Positions 1-8,466 of a stretch of DNA of 64,000 nt are shown piece after piece. The notes beneath the pieces are model-generated. The model was not told the DNA's origin and ran no database searches. It saw only the letters and a list, made by a program, of their open reading frames with translations. Every line of letters begins with the position of its first letter. Position 1 is the stretch's first letter. Position numbers and translations under genes: made by a program. The stretch comes from an uncultured Oscillibacter sp. (GTDB lineage: Bacteria; Bacillota; Clostridia; Oscillospirales; Oscillospiraceae): positions 4,775 through 68,774 of the forward strand of contig CAKTMK010000009.1 of the NCBI GenBank assembly GCA_934574045.1, read 5' to 3'.

Positions 1-308
1 AGGGGCTTTGCGCCGCAGCAGATGATGTCGTTGACGCACATGGCCACGCAGTCGATGCCCACGGTGTCGTGCCGGTCCATGAGCTGGGCGATGCGCTGCT
101 TGGTGCCGACGCCGTCGGTGCCGGAGACCAGCACCGGCTCCTGCATCCCGGTCAGGTCCGGGGCGAACAGGCCGCCGAAGCCGCCCAGATCGGAGACGAC
201 GCCGGGGATGACGGTCCGGGCGACGTGCTGCCCCATCAGCTTCACGCCCTCATAGCCAGCCTCGATGTTCACACCTGCGGCCTGATAGCTCTCGGAAAAA
301 CTACGCAT
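1..308 (-). CDS. purM: Phosphoribosylformylglycinamidine cyclo-ligase (AIR synthetase), N-terminal part
   Basis: Only the first ~102 codons are in the window; the gene runs off the left edge. The product closes FGAM to AIR using ATP, the fifth step of purine synthesis in the cytoplasm. The N-terminus (MRSFSESYQAAGVNIEAGYE) and the motif SGTDGVGTK near residue 70, followed by DCVAMCVNDIICCGAKP, are typical of PurM. The ATG at 308 overlaps the purF stop codon (cATGCGTAG), so the two genes are translationally coupled. It is the last visible gene of a minus-strand purE-C-F-M operon. The identity is firm; the length cannot be judged. Confidence 0.93.
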   Translation of the reverse strand, partial: MRSFSESYQAAGVNIEAGYEGVKLMGQHVARTVIPGVVSDLGGFGGLFAPDLTGMQEPVLVSGTDGVGTKQRIAQLMDRHDTVGIDCVAMCVNDIICCGAKP

Positions 309-1743
309 GCTCCTCGCGCTCCTTTTCACTGATCTTGCATTCAAAGCGGTCCTTGCCGCCGTCTCTGGGGACGGAGGTGGGATATCCGCCGCCGAAGCAG
401 GCGGTACAGAAGCCGCCCTGCGTGTTGTCCGCCAGCTTTACCACGTCCTCAAGGCTGAGATAGCCCAGAGAGTCCACGCCGATGAGCTGCGCGATCTCCT
501 CCACCGTGTGGTTGTTGGCGATGAGCTTGGCGGGGTCATCGATGTCGGTGCCGTAGTAGCACGCGGCCACGAAAGGCGGCGCGCTGACGCGCATATGGAT
601 CTCCTTGGCCCCCGCCTCCCGCAGCAGGCGGATGGTCCGGCGGCAGGTGGTGCCCCGGACGATGGAATCGTCGATCAGCACCACCCGCTTGCCCTCCACG
701 GCGGAGCGGATGGGGTTGAGCTTGATGTGGACCTCGCTCTCCCGCATGGTCTGGGTGGGGGAGATGAAAGTGCGGCCGATGTACTTGTTTTTGATGAAGC
801 CCATGCCGTACGGGATGCCGCTCTGGCGGGCGTAGCCCATGGCGGCGTCCAGCCCAGAGTCCGGCACGCCGATGACCACGTCGGCCTGCACCGGATGCTC
901 CAGCGCCAGAAACGCCCCCGCCCGCTGGCGCGCGGTGTGGACGCTGCTGCCGTCGATCACGGAGTCAGGCCGGGCGAAATAGATGAACTCAAAGACGCAC
1001 AGCTTTTTCGGCGCCGTGCCGCAGTGGGAGACGTCGGACCGGACGCCGCTTTTGTCCGCCACCACGATCTCGCCGGGGCGGATGTCCCGCTCAAACTCCG
1101 CGCCGATGGCGTCCAGCGCGCAGGACTCGGAGGCGAAGATCACCGTCCCGTCCTTCATCCGCCCCATGCACAGGGGACGGAAGCCGTGGGGGTCCCGGGC
1201 GGCGATGAGCTTGGTGGGGGAGGAGAGGACCAGCGAATAGGCCCCCTCAATGCGGTCCATGGCGGCGGAGACCGCCGCCTCGATGGACGGGGCGCGCAGG
1301 CGCTCCTGCACGATGATATAGGCGATGACCTCGCTGTCCGTGGTGGTGTGGAAGATGGAGCCTTTGCTCTCCAGCTCCTGACGCAGCTCCCGGGAGTTGG
1401 TCAGGTTGCCGTTGTGGGCCAGCGCCATGCGGCCCTTGTAGTGATTGACCAGAATGGGCTGGACGTTGCGCTTGTTGTCGCTGCCGGTGGTGCCGTAGCG
1501 CACGTGGCCGACGGCAATATTGCCCCGGCCCAGCGCGGCCAGACGCTGGGGCGGGAACACCTCGTTCACCAGTCCCACGTCCCGGCAGGAGGCAAACACG
1601 CCGTCGTCGTTGACCACGATGCCGGCGCTCTCCTGACCGCGGTGCTGAAGGGCGTACAGCGCGTAATAGGCCAGAGGGGCCACATCGGCCGTGCAGGGCG
1701 CGCAGGCGCCGAACACGCCGCATTCCTCGTGGAGTCCTCCCAT
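301..1743 (-). CDS. purF: Amidophosphoribosyltransferase
   Basis: The 480-residue protein catalyses the committed step of purine synthesis, converting PRPP and glutamine to phosphoribosylamine. A seven-residue propeptide (MGGLHEE) precedes Cys8, the N-terminal nucleophile of the glutaminase domain. The PRPP-binding signature VVLIDDSIVRGTT lies near residue 350. Cysteines in KKLCVF, AACYYG and FCTAC match the four ligands of the 4Fe-4S cluster in the oxygen-sensitive Bacillus-type enzyme, which suits an anaerobe. It starts one base after the purC stop and overlaps purM by eight bases. Length is normal for the family. Confidence 0.97.
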   Translation of the reverse strand: MGGLHEECGVFGACAPCTADVAPLAYYALYALQHRGQESAGIVVNDDGVFASCRDVGLVNEVFPPQRLAALGRGNIAVGHVRYGTTGSDNKRNVQPILVNHYKGRMALAHNGNLTNSRELRQELESKGSIFHTTTDSEVIAYIIVQERLRAPSIEAAVSAAMDRIEGAYSLVLSSPTKLIAARDPHGFRPLCMGRMKDGTVIFASESCALDAIGAEFERDIRPGEIVVADKSGVRSDVSHCGTAPKKLCVFEFIYFARPDSVIDGSSVHTARQRAGAFLALEHPVQADVVIGVPDSGLDAAMGYARQSGIPYGMGFIKNKYIGRTFISPTQTMRESEVHIKLNPIRSAVEGKRVVLIDDSIVRGTTCRRTIRLLREAGAKEIHMRVSAPPFVAACYYGTDIDDPAKLIANNHTVEEIAQLIGVDSLGYLSLEDVVKLADNTQGGFCTACFGGGYPTSVPRDGGKDRFECKISEKEREEHA

Positions 1744-1744
1744 G

Positions 1745-2461
1745 TTACGCCAGATCCTCCGTCAGACGGCGCATGACCTCCTGATAGGCGTCCTCCACGC
1801 CGCCCAGATCCCGGCGGAAGCGGTCCTTGTCCAGCTTTTCATGCGTCTTTTCGTCCCACAGGCGGCAGGTGTCGGGGCTGATCTCGTCGGCCAGAACGAG
1901 CGTGCCGTCCGGCGTGCGGCCGAACTCCAGCTTGAAGTCCACCAGCTCGATGCCCATGCGGTGGAACGCGGCCTTGAGCAGCTCGTCGACGCGCAGGGCC
2001 ATGGCCTTGATCTGCTCCAGCTCCTCGGCGGTGGCCAGCTTCAGCGCCAGCGCGTGGCTGGTGTTGAGCAGGGGGTCGCCCAGATCGTCGTTCTTGTAGG
2101 AGAACTCCACGGTGGGCGCGTCAAAGACCACGCCCTCCTCCACGCCGTAGCGCTTGGAGAAGGAGCCGGCGGCCACGTTGCGGACAATGACCTCCAGCGG
2201 CACGATGGAGACCTTTTTCACCAGCGTGTCCCGGTCGCTCAGCTCCTGAACGAAGTGGGTGGGAACGCCCGCCTCCTCCAGACGGCGCATCAGCAGGTTG
2301 CTCATGCGGTTGTTGATGACGCCCTTTCCGGCGATGGTGCCTTTTTTCAGGCCGTTGAAGGCGGTGGCGTCGTCCTTGTAGGACACGATGACCAGCGCGG
2401 GATCGTCGGTGGCGAAGACCTTTTTGGCCTTTCCCTCGTAAAGCTGCTCTTTCTTTTCCAT
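1745..2461 (-). CDS. purC: Phosphoribosylaminoimidazole-succinocarboxamide synthase
   Basis: This SAICAR synthetase joins CAIR and aspartate using ATP. The N-terminus MEKKEQLYEGKAKKVF and the later SFSKRYG, IGIELVDFKLEFG and DEISPDTCRLWD segments are PurC signatures. The frame is open to 2503, but the ribosome site AAGGGAG sits nine bases before the ATG at 2461 and only three before the ATG at 2467, so I use 2461 (238 residues, a usual PurC length). It lies 57 bases after purE and directly before purF in the purine operon. Confidence 0.95.
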   Translation of the reverse strand: MEKKEQLYEGKAKKVFATDDPALVIVSYKDDATAFNGLKKGTIAGKGVINNRMSNLLMRRLEEAGVPTHFVQELSDRDTLVKKVSIVPLEVIVRNVAAGSFSKRYGVEEGVVFDAPTVEFSYKNDDLGDPLLNTSHALALKLATAEELEQIKAMALRVDELLKAAFHRMGIELVDFKLEFGRTPDGTLVLADEISPDTCRLWDEKTHEKLDKDRFRRDLGGVEDAYQEVMRRLTEDLA

Positions 2462-2518
2462 GCTCATAGTCTCCCTTATCCTGAATTTTGAGATCAAATG
2501 CAAATGAGAGCGAGGCGC

Positions 2519-3019
2519 TCAGCGCTCCTGCCGGAACTGCTCGCGCACCTGCGCGTCGGTCTCCAGAACGGCCTGCGTCTCCGCGCGGCGGGCCTCGTCC
2601 AGCTTCCGCGCCAGCTCCCCGTCCGCCACGGCGAGAATCTGCACGGCCAGCAGCGCGGCGTTTTTCGCGCCGTCCACGGCCACCGCGGCCACCGGGATGC
2701 CGGAGGGCATCATGACGGTGGAGAGCAGCGCGTCCATGCCGCCCAGACCGCCGGAGCGGCAGGGGATGCCGATGACCGGCAGGGTGGTGTTGGCGGCCAT
2801 TGCCCCGGCCAGATGGGCAGCCATGCCGGCGGCGGCGATGATAACAGAAAATCCGCTCTCCCGTGCCGAAGCTGCAAATTCCCTTGCCTGCTCCGGACAG
2901 CGGTGAGCGGATAGAACGCGGACCTCTGCGCCGACGCCGTATTCCTGCAATACGGCCACGGCCTTTTCTGCGATGGGCAGATCGCTTTTGCTTCCCATCA
3001 CGACTGCGACGGTGTGCAT
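2519..3019 (-). CDS. purE: N5-carboxyaminoimidazole ribonucleotide mutase
   Basis: This class I PurE converts N5-CAIR to CAIR. The start VAVVMGSKSDLPIAEKA and the SAHRCPEQ and AAAGMAAHLAGA loops carry the conserved mutase residues. At 166 residues it is a standard stand-alone PurE. No purK is visible, so the N5-CAIR synthetase must be encoded elsewhere or be absent. It is the first gene of the minus-strand purine operon, with the ribosome site AAGGAGG before the ATG at 3019. Confidence 0.96.
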   Translation of the reverse strand: MHTVAVVMGSKSDLPIAEKAVAVLQEYGVGAEVRVLSAHRCPEQAREFAASARESGFSVIIAAAGMAAHLAGAMAANTTLPVIGIPCRSGGLGGMDALLSTVMMPSGIPVAAVAVDGAKNAALLAVQILAVADGELARKLDEARRAETQAVLETDAQVREQFRQER

Positions 3020-3086
3020 GAAACCCCCTCCTTGAAATCAGCCTGCCGGGCGCTCCGCCTCCCTTGGCGGAAGTGCCTGCGTATTA

Positions 3087-3160
3087 AGCATAGCATGAGG
3101 GGCCGGGTGCGTCCATGCGGCAAAAGGCAGAATAATCCCGCTGAAAAACATTAGTTCGAC
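3087..3160 (-). promoter_or_regulatory. Candidate pur operon promoter and single PurBox-like site
   Basis: On the minus strand TGGACG (3115-3110) and TATGCT (3092-3087) are 17 bases apart and could form the pur promoter; the -35 is weak. About 40 bases upstream, 3160-3147 reads GTCGAACTAATGTT, which resembles a PurR box (core CGAAC). The paired inverted box usual in Bacillus was not found. No purine riboswitch core was seen. This is a tentative call. Confidence 0.35.
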
Positions 3161-3633
3161 ATATAATATGCACAATTCAATAAGAATAACTTATAATAGA
3201 AATTAAAAGATACTACCTTTCTGACAAAAAGCAGGGGAAGGGTGGACCGTCCGCCCGGCCGCTGTGCTTCCGCGGAGGAAAGAAAATGCGGGCGGCAGCA
3301 GGACGATTCGTCAGAAACAGTTTTTTCCTGTGAAACCTATCAATTTTATCAGTTTTACAATTGGAGCTGCCTGTGATATCCTCAATGCATAAGGCCGGGC
3401 GGCAGTTTGACTTCTTTCTTCAAACGCCTCTTTTCATCCCACTGGCACAGACTGGCGGACGGCTTTCCGACCGGGCCGGGGCGCAGACGAAAGCGGCTCC
3501 TTCCGCCTGCGCTCTGGCCCGGAAACAAAAAAGACGGCTGGCGCGCCGTCCTTCAAAGAGAGAGCGCCCGCGCGGCTGCGGTCGCACGGGCATCGCCGCA
3601 TTCACCTGCGCGGAGCGAACGGAGGAATGGGAT
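3161..3633. other. Intergenic region between purE and the NhaC-like gene
   Basis: The first part (3161-3220) is strikingly AT-rich against a GC-rich background and holds two TATAAT-like strings, so promoters for one or both flanking genes are likely here, but I cannot place a convincing -35. A six-base-pair hairpin (GACGGC/GCCGTC) lies at about 3530-3547 in the leader of the antiporter gene. The frame of the antiporter is open back to 3361 but has no ribosome site there. I see no further gene. Confidence 0.4.
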
Positions 3634-4935
3634 ATGCTGGTTCTTGGGATCTTCTGCGCGGAGCTTCTGGTCTGCGTCCTGATGGGGATCTCCATCGTGT
3701 ACGCGCTGCTGATCGGGCTGGTGCTGTTCGTCGCCTATGGAAAGCGTAGAGGCTTTACATGGCGCAAATTGGGCGGGATGATCGCCTCCGGTGTGAAAAC
3801 GGCGCGGAGCGTGATGACCGTTCTGCTGATGATTGGCGTGCTGACCGGGCTTTGGCGGGCCTGCGGCACGCTGCCGCTCATTATCTGTTATGCGGTGGAC
3901 CTGCTGCGGCCGGAGACGCTGCTTTTGACGGCGTTCCTGCTCAACTGCGGCATTTCGCTGCTGATCGGCACCAGCTTCGGCACGGCGGCTACCATGGGCA
4001 GCATCTGCATGACGGTGGCGCTGTCCATGGGGATGGACCCGGCGATGGTGGGCGGAGCCATTCTGGCGGGCGCGTACTTCGGCGACCGCTGCTCGCCTGT
4101 GTCCACCAGCGCGCTGCTGGTCAGCGAGCTGACGAAAACGGACATCTACGACAACATCCGCCGCATGGTGCGCACGGCGGCGGTCCCGTTCCTGCTGACC
4201 TGCGGGATCTACGGGGCGCTGGGCCTGTGCTTCAGCGGCGGCGGGGAGACGGCAGACCTGCGCCAGATCTTCGGCCGCACGGCGGTCCTGCACGTGAGCG
4301 CGCTGATCCCGGCGCTGCTGGTGCTGGCGCTGGCCGCGCTGCGGGTGAAGGTGAAAAAGGCCATCTGCGCCAGCATCGCCGCGGCGCTCGTGCTGTGCGT
4401 CCTTTTGCAGCGCCTGCCCCTCTGGGACATTCTCCGCTTCGCCGTCTCCGGCTACACGGCGCGGGACGCGGAAGCCGCCGCGCTGCTGGACGGCGGAGGG
4501 ATGCTCTCCATGCTGCGGGTGTGCGTCATCATCTGCGTCTCCTCGGCCTACGCCGGCATTTTTCAAAAGACCGGCCTGCTGGACCGGCTTCAGGAGCAGG
4601 TCCGCCGCCTGAGCCGGCGGGCCACGCCCTTTGCCGCGATGCTCTGCACGGCGGCGCTGACCAGCCTGATCGCCTGCAATCAGACGCTGACCATCATGCT
4701 GACCCATCAGGTCTGCGGCGGCACGATGGACAAGCCGGAGGACGCGGCCATCGGACTGGAGGATACCGCGGTGGTGGTGGCGCCGCTGGTGCCATGGTCC
4801 ATCGCCAGCGCCGCGGCGCTGGCCGCCGCGGGCGCACCGGCGCGCAGCATCCTGTTCGCCTGCTTTTTGTACCTGCTGCCGCTGTGGTCGCTGCTGCGCA
4901 GCCTGCGGACGGAGCGGCGGCGGGCGCAGGCCTGA
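3634..4935 (+). CDS. NhaC-family Na+/H+ antiporter-like membrane protein
   Basis: This 433-residue, very hydrophobic protein has about eleven to twelve membrane segments. The stretch GTSFGTAATMGSICM followed by AGAYFGDRCSPVSTSALL is the hallmark of the NhaC family, which exchanges Na+ for protons or works as an organic-acid/Na+ antiporter at the cell membrane. I choose the ATG at 3634 because GGAGG ends eight bases before it; the upstream open frame (from 3361) is rich in Arg and Ser and does not look coding. It stands alone between the purine operon and the ABC importer. The substrate cannot be told from sequence. Confidence 0.85.
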   Translation: MLVLGIFCAELLVCVLMGISIVYALLIGLVLFVAYGKRRGFTWRKLGGMIASGVKTARSVMTVLLMIGVLTGLWRACGTLPLIICYAVDLLRPETLLLTAFLLNCGISLLIGTSFGTAATMGSICMTVALSMGMDPAMVGGAILAGAYFGDRCSPVSTSALLVSELTKTDIYDNIRRMVRTAAVPFLLTCGIYGALGLCFSGGGETADLRQIFGRTAVLHVSALIPALLVLALAALRVKVKKAICASIAAALVLCVLLQRLPLWDILRFAVSGYTARDAEAAALLDGGGMLSMLRVCVIICVSSAYAGIFQKTGLLDRLQEQVRRLSRRATPFAAMLCTAALTSLIACNQTLTIMLTHQVCGGTMDKPEDAAIGLEDTAVVVAPLVPWSIASAAALAAAGAPARSILFACFLYLLPLWSLLRSLRTERRRAQA

Positions 4936-5003
4936 AGCGGCGCCGAAAGTCAGGCTTCAAGGCCGCCGCTTTGCCGGCAGCTTTGAAAATTTTTAATTAC
5001 CTA

Positions 5004-5032
5004 TTGACAAACTATGTTTGTGGGTATATTAT
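5004..5032 (+). promoter_or_regulatory. Sigma-A-type promoter of the predicted cysteine importer operon
   Basis: TTGACA at 5004-5009 and TATTAT at 5027-5032 are separated by 17 bases. Transcription would start near 5040, giving a leader of about 270 bases that contains a short ORF and a terminator before the first permease gene. Confidence 0.8.
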
Positions 5033-5078
5033 GGCGCCATGGAACGGAACGGACCGTTCGGAAGGGAGGGAGAACGCC

Positions 5079-5198
5079 ATGACCATGTATACGATCGGAA
5101 TGACGCCGCTGCGGGCGTGTTGCCGCTGCGCGCGTTTCTCCCGGACGGACCGAATGGTTGGACGCTTCGGCGGCTTTGCGCCGCTGCGCCGATGTTGA
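5079..5198 (+). CDS. Candidate cysteine-sensing leader peptide (39 residues)
   Basis: A 39-codon ORF starts at 5079 after a strong ribosome site (GGGAGGG, eight bases upstream). It contains the cluster Cys-Cys-Arg-Cys at residues 14-17 (TGT TGC CGC TGC) and ends in Arg-Arg-Cys followed directly by TGA. It lies between a consensus promoter and an intrinsic terminator (5216-5238) ahead of an amino-acid ABC importer whose binding protein resembles cysteine binders. I infer a leader peptide that controls attenuation or ribosome stalling in response to cysteinyl-tRNA. It could instead be an unrelated small protein; arginine codons are also enriched. Confidence 0.55.
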   Translation: MTMYTIGMTPLRACCRCARFSRTDRMVGRFGGFAPLRRC

Positions 5199-5215
5199 CC
5201 GTTCAGACGTCGACC

Positions 5216-5238
5216 GGGAGCCGTGCGGCTCCCTTTTT
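5216..5238 (+). terminator. Intrinsic terminator in the leader of the ABC importer operon
   Basis: GGGAGCC (5216-5222) pairs with GGCTCCC (5227-5233) around a GTGC loop and is followed by five T residues. It lies 18 bases after the leader ORF stop and about 75 bases before the first permease gene, which is the placement expected of an attenuator rather than an operon end. Confidence 0.85.
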
Positions 5239-5312
5239 GCTGCGCGGAAGGTGCGGCGTGCGGCTTTGCGGCCCGAAAGCATAGAAAACCGATGGGAAAG
5301 GTGGAAACGCCC

Positions 5313-5972
5313 GTGAGCTGGGAATTTATCCGGCAGTACCTGCCGCTTTACGAGCAGGCGGCATGGCTGACGCTGCGGCTGGGCCTGATGGGGATCGCGC
5401 TGGCGGTCGGGATCGGCCTTGTGTGCGCGGCGGTCCAGTATGAAAGGGTGCCGGTCCTGCGGCGGATCGTGGGGGCGTACATCGAGCTGAGCCGGAACAC
5501 TCCGCTGCTCATCCAGCTCTTTTTCATCTATTACGGGCTGCCCAAGCTGGGCATCCGTACGGACGCCGCGGCCTGCGGCGTGGCGGGCCTTGCGTTTCTG
5601 GGCGGGAGCTATATGGCCGAGGCGTTCCGCAGCGGGCTGGAGGCGGTGGATACCGTCCAGACCGAGAGCGCGCTGAGCCTGGGCATGACGCGGATGCAGG
5701 CCATGCGGTACGTGATTTTGCCGCAGGCGGCCTCCGTCAGTGTTCCGGCGTTCATGGCCAACGTGATCTTTCTTCTGAAGGAGACCAGCGTGTTCAGCGC
5801 CGTCAGCCTGATGGACCTGATGTTCACGGCCAAGGACCTGATCGGCCTGTACTCCAAGACCACGGAGAGCCTGTTTTTGCTGGTAGTGTTCTACCTCATC
5901 ATTCTTCTGCCGGTGTCCCTGCTGGGGAGCCTTCTGGAAAGGAGGCTGCGCTATGCCGGATTTGGGGCTTGA
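5313..5972 (+). CDS. Polar amino-acid ABC transporter permease (predicted cysteine/cystine)
   Basis: A 219-residue inner-membrane permease of the His/Glu/Gln/Cys family. The motif ELSRNTPLLIQLFFIYYGLP, in which the PLLIQ part is characteristic, and the EAA loop SALSLGMTRMQAMRYVILPQA, which docks the ATPase, are both present. I use the GTG at 5313, which has AAGGTGG about nine bases upstream; an in-frame ATG at 5292 has no ribosome site. It overlaps the second permease gene by 20 bases, suggesting the two form a heterodimer. The cysteine assignment rests on the binding protein and leader, not on this protein. Confidence 0.88.
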   Translation: MSWEFIRQYLPLYEQAAWLTLRLGLMGIALAVGIGLVCAAVQYERVPVLRRIVGAYIELSRNTPLLIQLFFIYYGLPKLGIRTDAAACGVAGLAFLGGSYMAEAFRSGLEAVDTVQTESALSLGMTRMQAMRYVILPQAASVSVPAFMANVIFLLKETSVFSAVSLMDLMFTAKDLIGLYSKTTESLFLLVVFYLIILLPVSLLGSLLERRLRYAGFGA

Positions 5973-6627
5973 GGTCCTGTGGAAGGGCAAAAACGCCGCC
6001 CGTCTGCTGGCCGGACTGTGGACCGCGCTGCGCATCAGCCTGATCTCCGTGGTCATCAGCATCCCGCTGGGCATCCTGCTGGGGGCGCTGATGACCCGGC
6101 GGAACCCCATCGTCCGGGCGGTCCTGCGGCTGTATCTGGAGTTTATCCGCATCATGCCCCAGATGGTGCTGCTGTTCCTCGCCTATTTCGGAACGACCCG
6201 GGCCTTCGGCTGGGACCTCTCCGGCGAGACGGCGTCCATCATCGTGTTCACCCTCTGGGGAACGGCGGAGATGAGCGATCTGGTTCGGGGCGCGCTCATT
6301 TCCATCCCGAAGCACCAGTATGAGAGCGGCGAGGCGCTGGGCCTGACCCGGGCGCAGACGTATCTTTACATCATCATCCCCCAGACGGTGCGGCGGCTGC
6401 TGCCGCTGTCCATCAACCTCATCACGCGGATGATAAAGACCACCAGCCTGATCCTGATGATCGGCGTGGTGGAGGTGCTGAAGGTGGCCCAGCAGATCAT
6501 CGAAGCCAACCGCACCGCCAGCCCCAACGCGGCCTTCGGTGTGTACCTGACCGTGTTCGTGCTGTATTTCCTCGCCTGCTGGCCCATCAGTCTGCTGGCG
6601 CGGCATCTGGAAAAGAAATGGAGGTAA
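5953..6627 (+). CDS. Polar amino-acid ABC transporter permease, second subunit
   Basis: A 224-residue membrane protein homologous to its neighbour, with five predicted membrane helices. FIRIMPQMVLLFLAYFG corresponds to the conserved first-half motif, and GEALGLTRAQTYLYIIIPQ is the EAA loop. AAAGGAGG precedes the ATG at 5953, inside the end of the first permease gene. The ATPase gene follows six bases after its stop. It acts with the products at 5313, 6634 and 7466 as one importer. Confidence 0.9.
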   Translation: MPDLGLEVLWKGKNAARLLAGLWTALRISLISVVISIPLGILLGALMTRRNPIVRAVLRLYLEFIRIMPQMVLLFLAYFGTTRAFGWDLSGETASIIVFTLWGTAEMSDLVRGALISIPKHQYESGEALGLTRAQTYLYIIIPQTVRRLLPLSINLITRMIKTTSLILMIGVVEVLKVAQQIIEANRTASPNAAFGVYLTVFVLYFLACWPISLLARHLEKKWR

Positions 6628-6633
6628 GCGGCC

Positions 6634-7401
6634 ATGAGCGAACCGCTTTTGGAGGTCTCCCACCTGACCAAGCGATACGGACAGACCGAGGTCCTGCACG
6701 ACGTGAGCTTCTCCGTCCGGCAGGGCGAGGTGGTGGTGATCCTCGGCCCCAGCGGCTGCGGAAAGAGCACGCTGCTGCGGTGCATCAACGCGCTGGAGCC
6801 GGTCCAGAGCGGAGAGATCCGTCTGGGCGGCGCACCCATCGACCGCTCCGCCAAAAATCTCCCCGCCCTGCGGCGGCGGATCGGCATGGTGTTCCAGAGC
6901 TATGAGCTGTTTCCGCACCTGACGGTGCTGGACAACATCCTGCTGGCCCCCTGCAAGGTGCTGAAAAAGAAGCGGGAGGAGGTCCGGGAGGAGGCGCGCG
7001 CGCTTTTGAAGCGGGTGGGCCTGCTGGAAAAGGAGAACAGCTATCCCCGGGAGCTGTCCGGCGGACAGAAGCAGCGGGTCGCCATCGTGCGGGCGCTGTG
7101 CATGCACCCGGAGCTGCTGCTGTTCGATGAGGTGACGGCGGCGCTGGACCCGGAGATGGTCCGGGAGGTGCTGGACGTGATGCTGGATCTGGCCCGGGAG
7201 GGCAAGACCATGCTTATCGTGACCCACGAGATGCAGTTTGCCCGGGCGGTGGCCGACCGCGTGCTGTTTCTGGACGGCGGCGGGATCGCCGAGGAGGCCG
7301 CGCCGGACGAGTTCTTTGACCGCCCGAAAACGGAACGGGCGAAGCAGTTTTTGAATATGTTCGAGTTTGACGCGGTCAGACCCGAAAAGAAGACCGAATG
7401 A
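6634..7401 (+). CDS. Amino-acid ABC transporter ATP-binding protein
   Basis: The 255-residue ATPase has Walker A GPSGCGKST (about residues 36-44), Q-loop VFQSYELFPH, signature LSGGQKQRVAIVRAL, Walker B LLLFDEVTAALD and the switch histidine in VTHEM. The Walker B end reads DEVTAALD where most relatives have DEPTSALD, a common variant in polar amino-acid transporters. It powers the importer encoded by the flanking genes. The 64-base gap to the binding-protein gene contains its ribosome site only. Confidence 0.94.
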   Translation: MSEPLLEVSHLTKRYGQTEVLHDVSFSVRQGEVVVILGPSGCGKSTLLRCINALEPVQSGEIRLGGAPIDRSAKNLPALRRRIGMVFQSYELFPHLTVLDNILLAPCKVLKKKREEVREEARALLKRVGLLEKENSYPRELSGGQKQRVAIVRALCMHPELLLFDEVTAALDPEMVREVLDVMLDLAREGKTMLIVTHEMQFARAVADRVLFLDGGGIAEEAAPDEFFDRPKTERAKQFLNMFEFDAVRPEKKTE

Positions 7402-7465
7402 CCCGGCGCGCCCGCGCCGGAGATCCTGAAACAAAACGACCGATCATAAAAGGAGTTGCTTTATC

Positions 7466-8356
7466 ATGAAAAACCTGAAGAAGATCCTCGCGCTGACCCT
7501 GGCCCTTTCCGCCGCGCTGGCCACGACCGCCTGCGGCTCCGGCAGCGCGCCCGCGGCGTCCGGCTCGGCCTCCGGCAGCGGGGCGGACGGCAAGACCGTC
7601 TACCGTATGCTGGACCAGATCAAGGAGAGCGGCACGATCAACATCGGCGTGTTTTCCGATAAGAACCCGTTCGGCTACGTGGATGAGAACGGCGAGTATC
7701 AGGGCTACGATGTGTACTTCGCCGACCGGCTGGCCAAGGATCTGGGCGTGGAGGTGAACTACGTCTCCACCGAGGCGGCCAACCGCATCGAGTATCTCCA
7801 GACCGGCAAGGTGGACGTAATCCTCGCCAACTTCACCGTCACACCCCAGCGGGCGGAGGAGGTGGACTTCGCCCTGCCGTACATGAACGTGGCGCTGGGC
7901 GTCGTCTCCCCGGATAGCCGGGTGATCGACAGTCTGGAGAACTGGGATGAAAACGACGAGATGATCGTCATTTCCGGCACCACGGCCGAGACCTATCTGA
8001 CGGAGAGCTATCCCAACATCAAACTCCAGAAGTACGATACCTATGCCAACGCTAAGAACGCCATTGAGAACGGAAACGGCGCGGCGTGGGCCAACGACAA
8101 CACGGAGGTCATCGCCTTCGCCCTCCAGAACCCCGGCTACACCGTGGGCATCTCCACGCTGGGCAGCAGCGACACCATCGCTCCCGCCGTATCCAAGGGC
8201 AACCAGACGCTGCTGGACTGGATCAACAGCGAGATCGAGAGCCTGGGCAAGGAGCAGTTCTTCCACGCCGATTATGAGGCCACACTGGTGGACACCTACG
8301 GGCTGGAATACGAGGACAGCCTTGTGGTGGAGGGCGGCGCTGCCGCGCAGAACTGA
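7466..8356 (+). CDS. Amino-acid-binding lipoprotein, cysteine-binding (CjaA-like) type
   Basis: A 296-residue substrate-binding lipoprotein: signal peptide with lipobox ATTAC (Cys23), then a Ser/Gly/Ala linker. The body resembles the cysteine-binding protein CjaA of Campylobacter as I remember it, e.g. PFGYVDENGEYQGYDV, YLQTGKVDVILANFTVTP, YMNVALGVVSP, SDTIAPAV and GKEQFFHADYEATL, and ends in VVEGG as that family does. It would sit on the outer face of the membrane and deliver cysteine or cystine to the permeases. Substrate is inferred from similarity plus the Cys-rich leader ORF; other polar amino acids remain possible. It is placed last in the operon. Confidence 0.85.
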   Translation: MKNLKKILALTLALSAALATTACGSGSAPAASGSASGSGADGKTVYRMLDQIKESGTINIGVFSDKNPFGYVDENGEYQGYDVYFADRLAKDLGVEVNYVSTEAANRIEYLQTGKVDVILANFTVTPQRAEEVDFALPYMNVALGVVSPDSRVIDSLENWDENDEMIVISGTTAETYLTESYPNIKLQKYDTYANAKNAIENGNGAAWANDNTEVIAFALQNPGYTVGISTLGSSDTIAPAVSKGNQTLLDWINSEIESLGKEQFFHADYEATLVDTYGLEYEDSLVVEGGAAAQN

Positions 8357-8370
8357 ACGGAAGCTCCGCC

Positions 8371-8407
8371 GGACGCGGAGGGCCGGATGGTCCTCCGCGT
8401 CCTTTTT
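8371..8407 (+). terminator. Terminator of the ABC importer operon
   Basis: An 11-bp stem, GGACGCGGAGG (8371-8381) with CCTCCGCGTCC (8392-8402), is followed by five T residues. Confidence 0.9.
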
Positions 8408-8466
8408 CGCCCGGCCGCACCGCCGCCGGCTTCCTCAAAAGCGGGTCATGCTGCGATAAGGACTGC

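Noticed and set aside
307..1776. Open frame of 489 codons opposite purF
   Set aside because: It mirrors purF codon bias in a high-GC gene; composition is Ala/Gly/Val/His-rich with no ribosome site, and purF on the other strand is certain.
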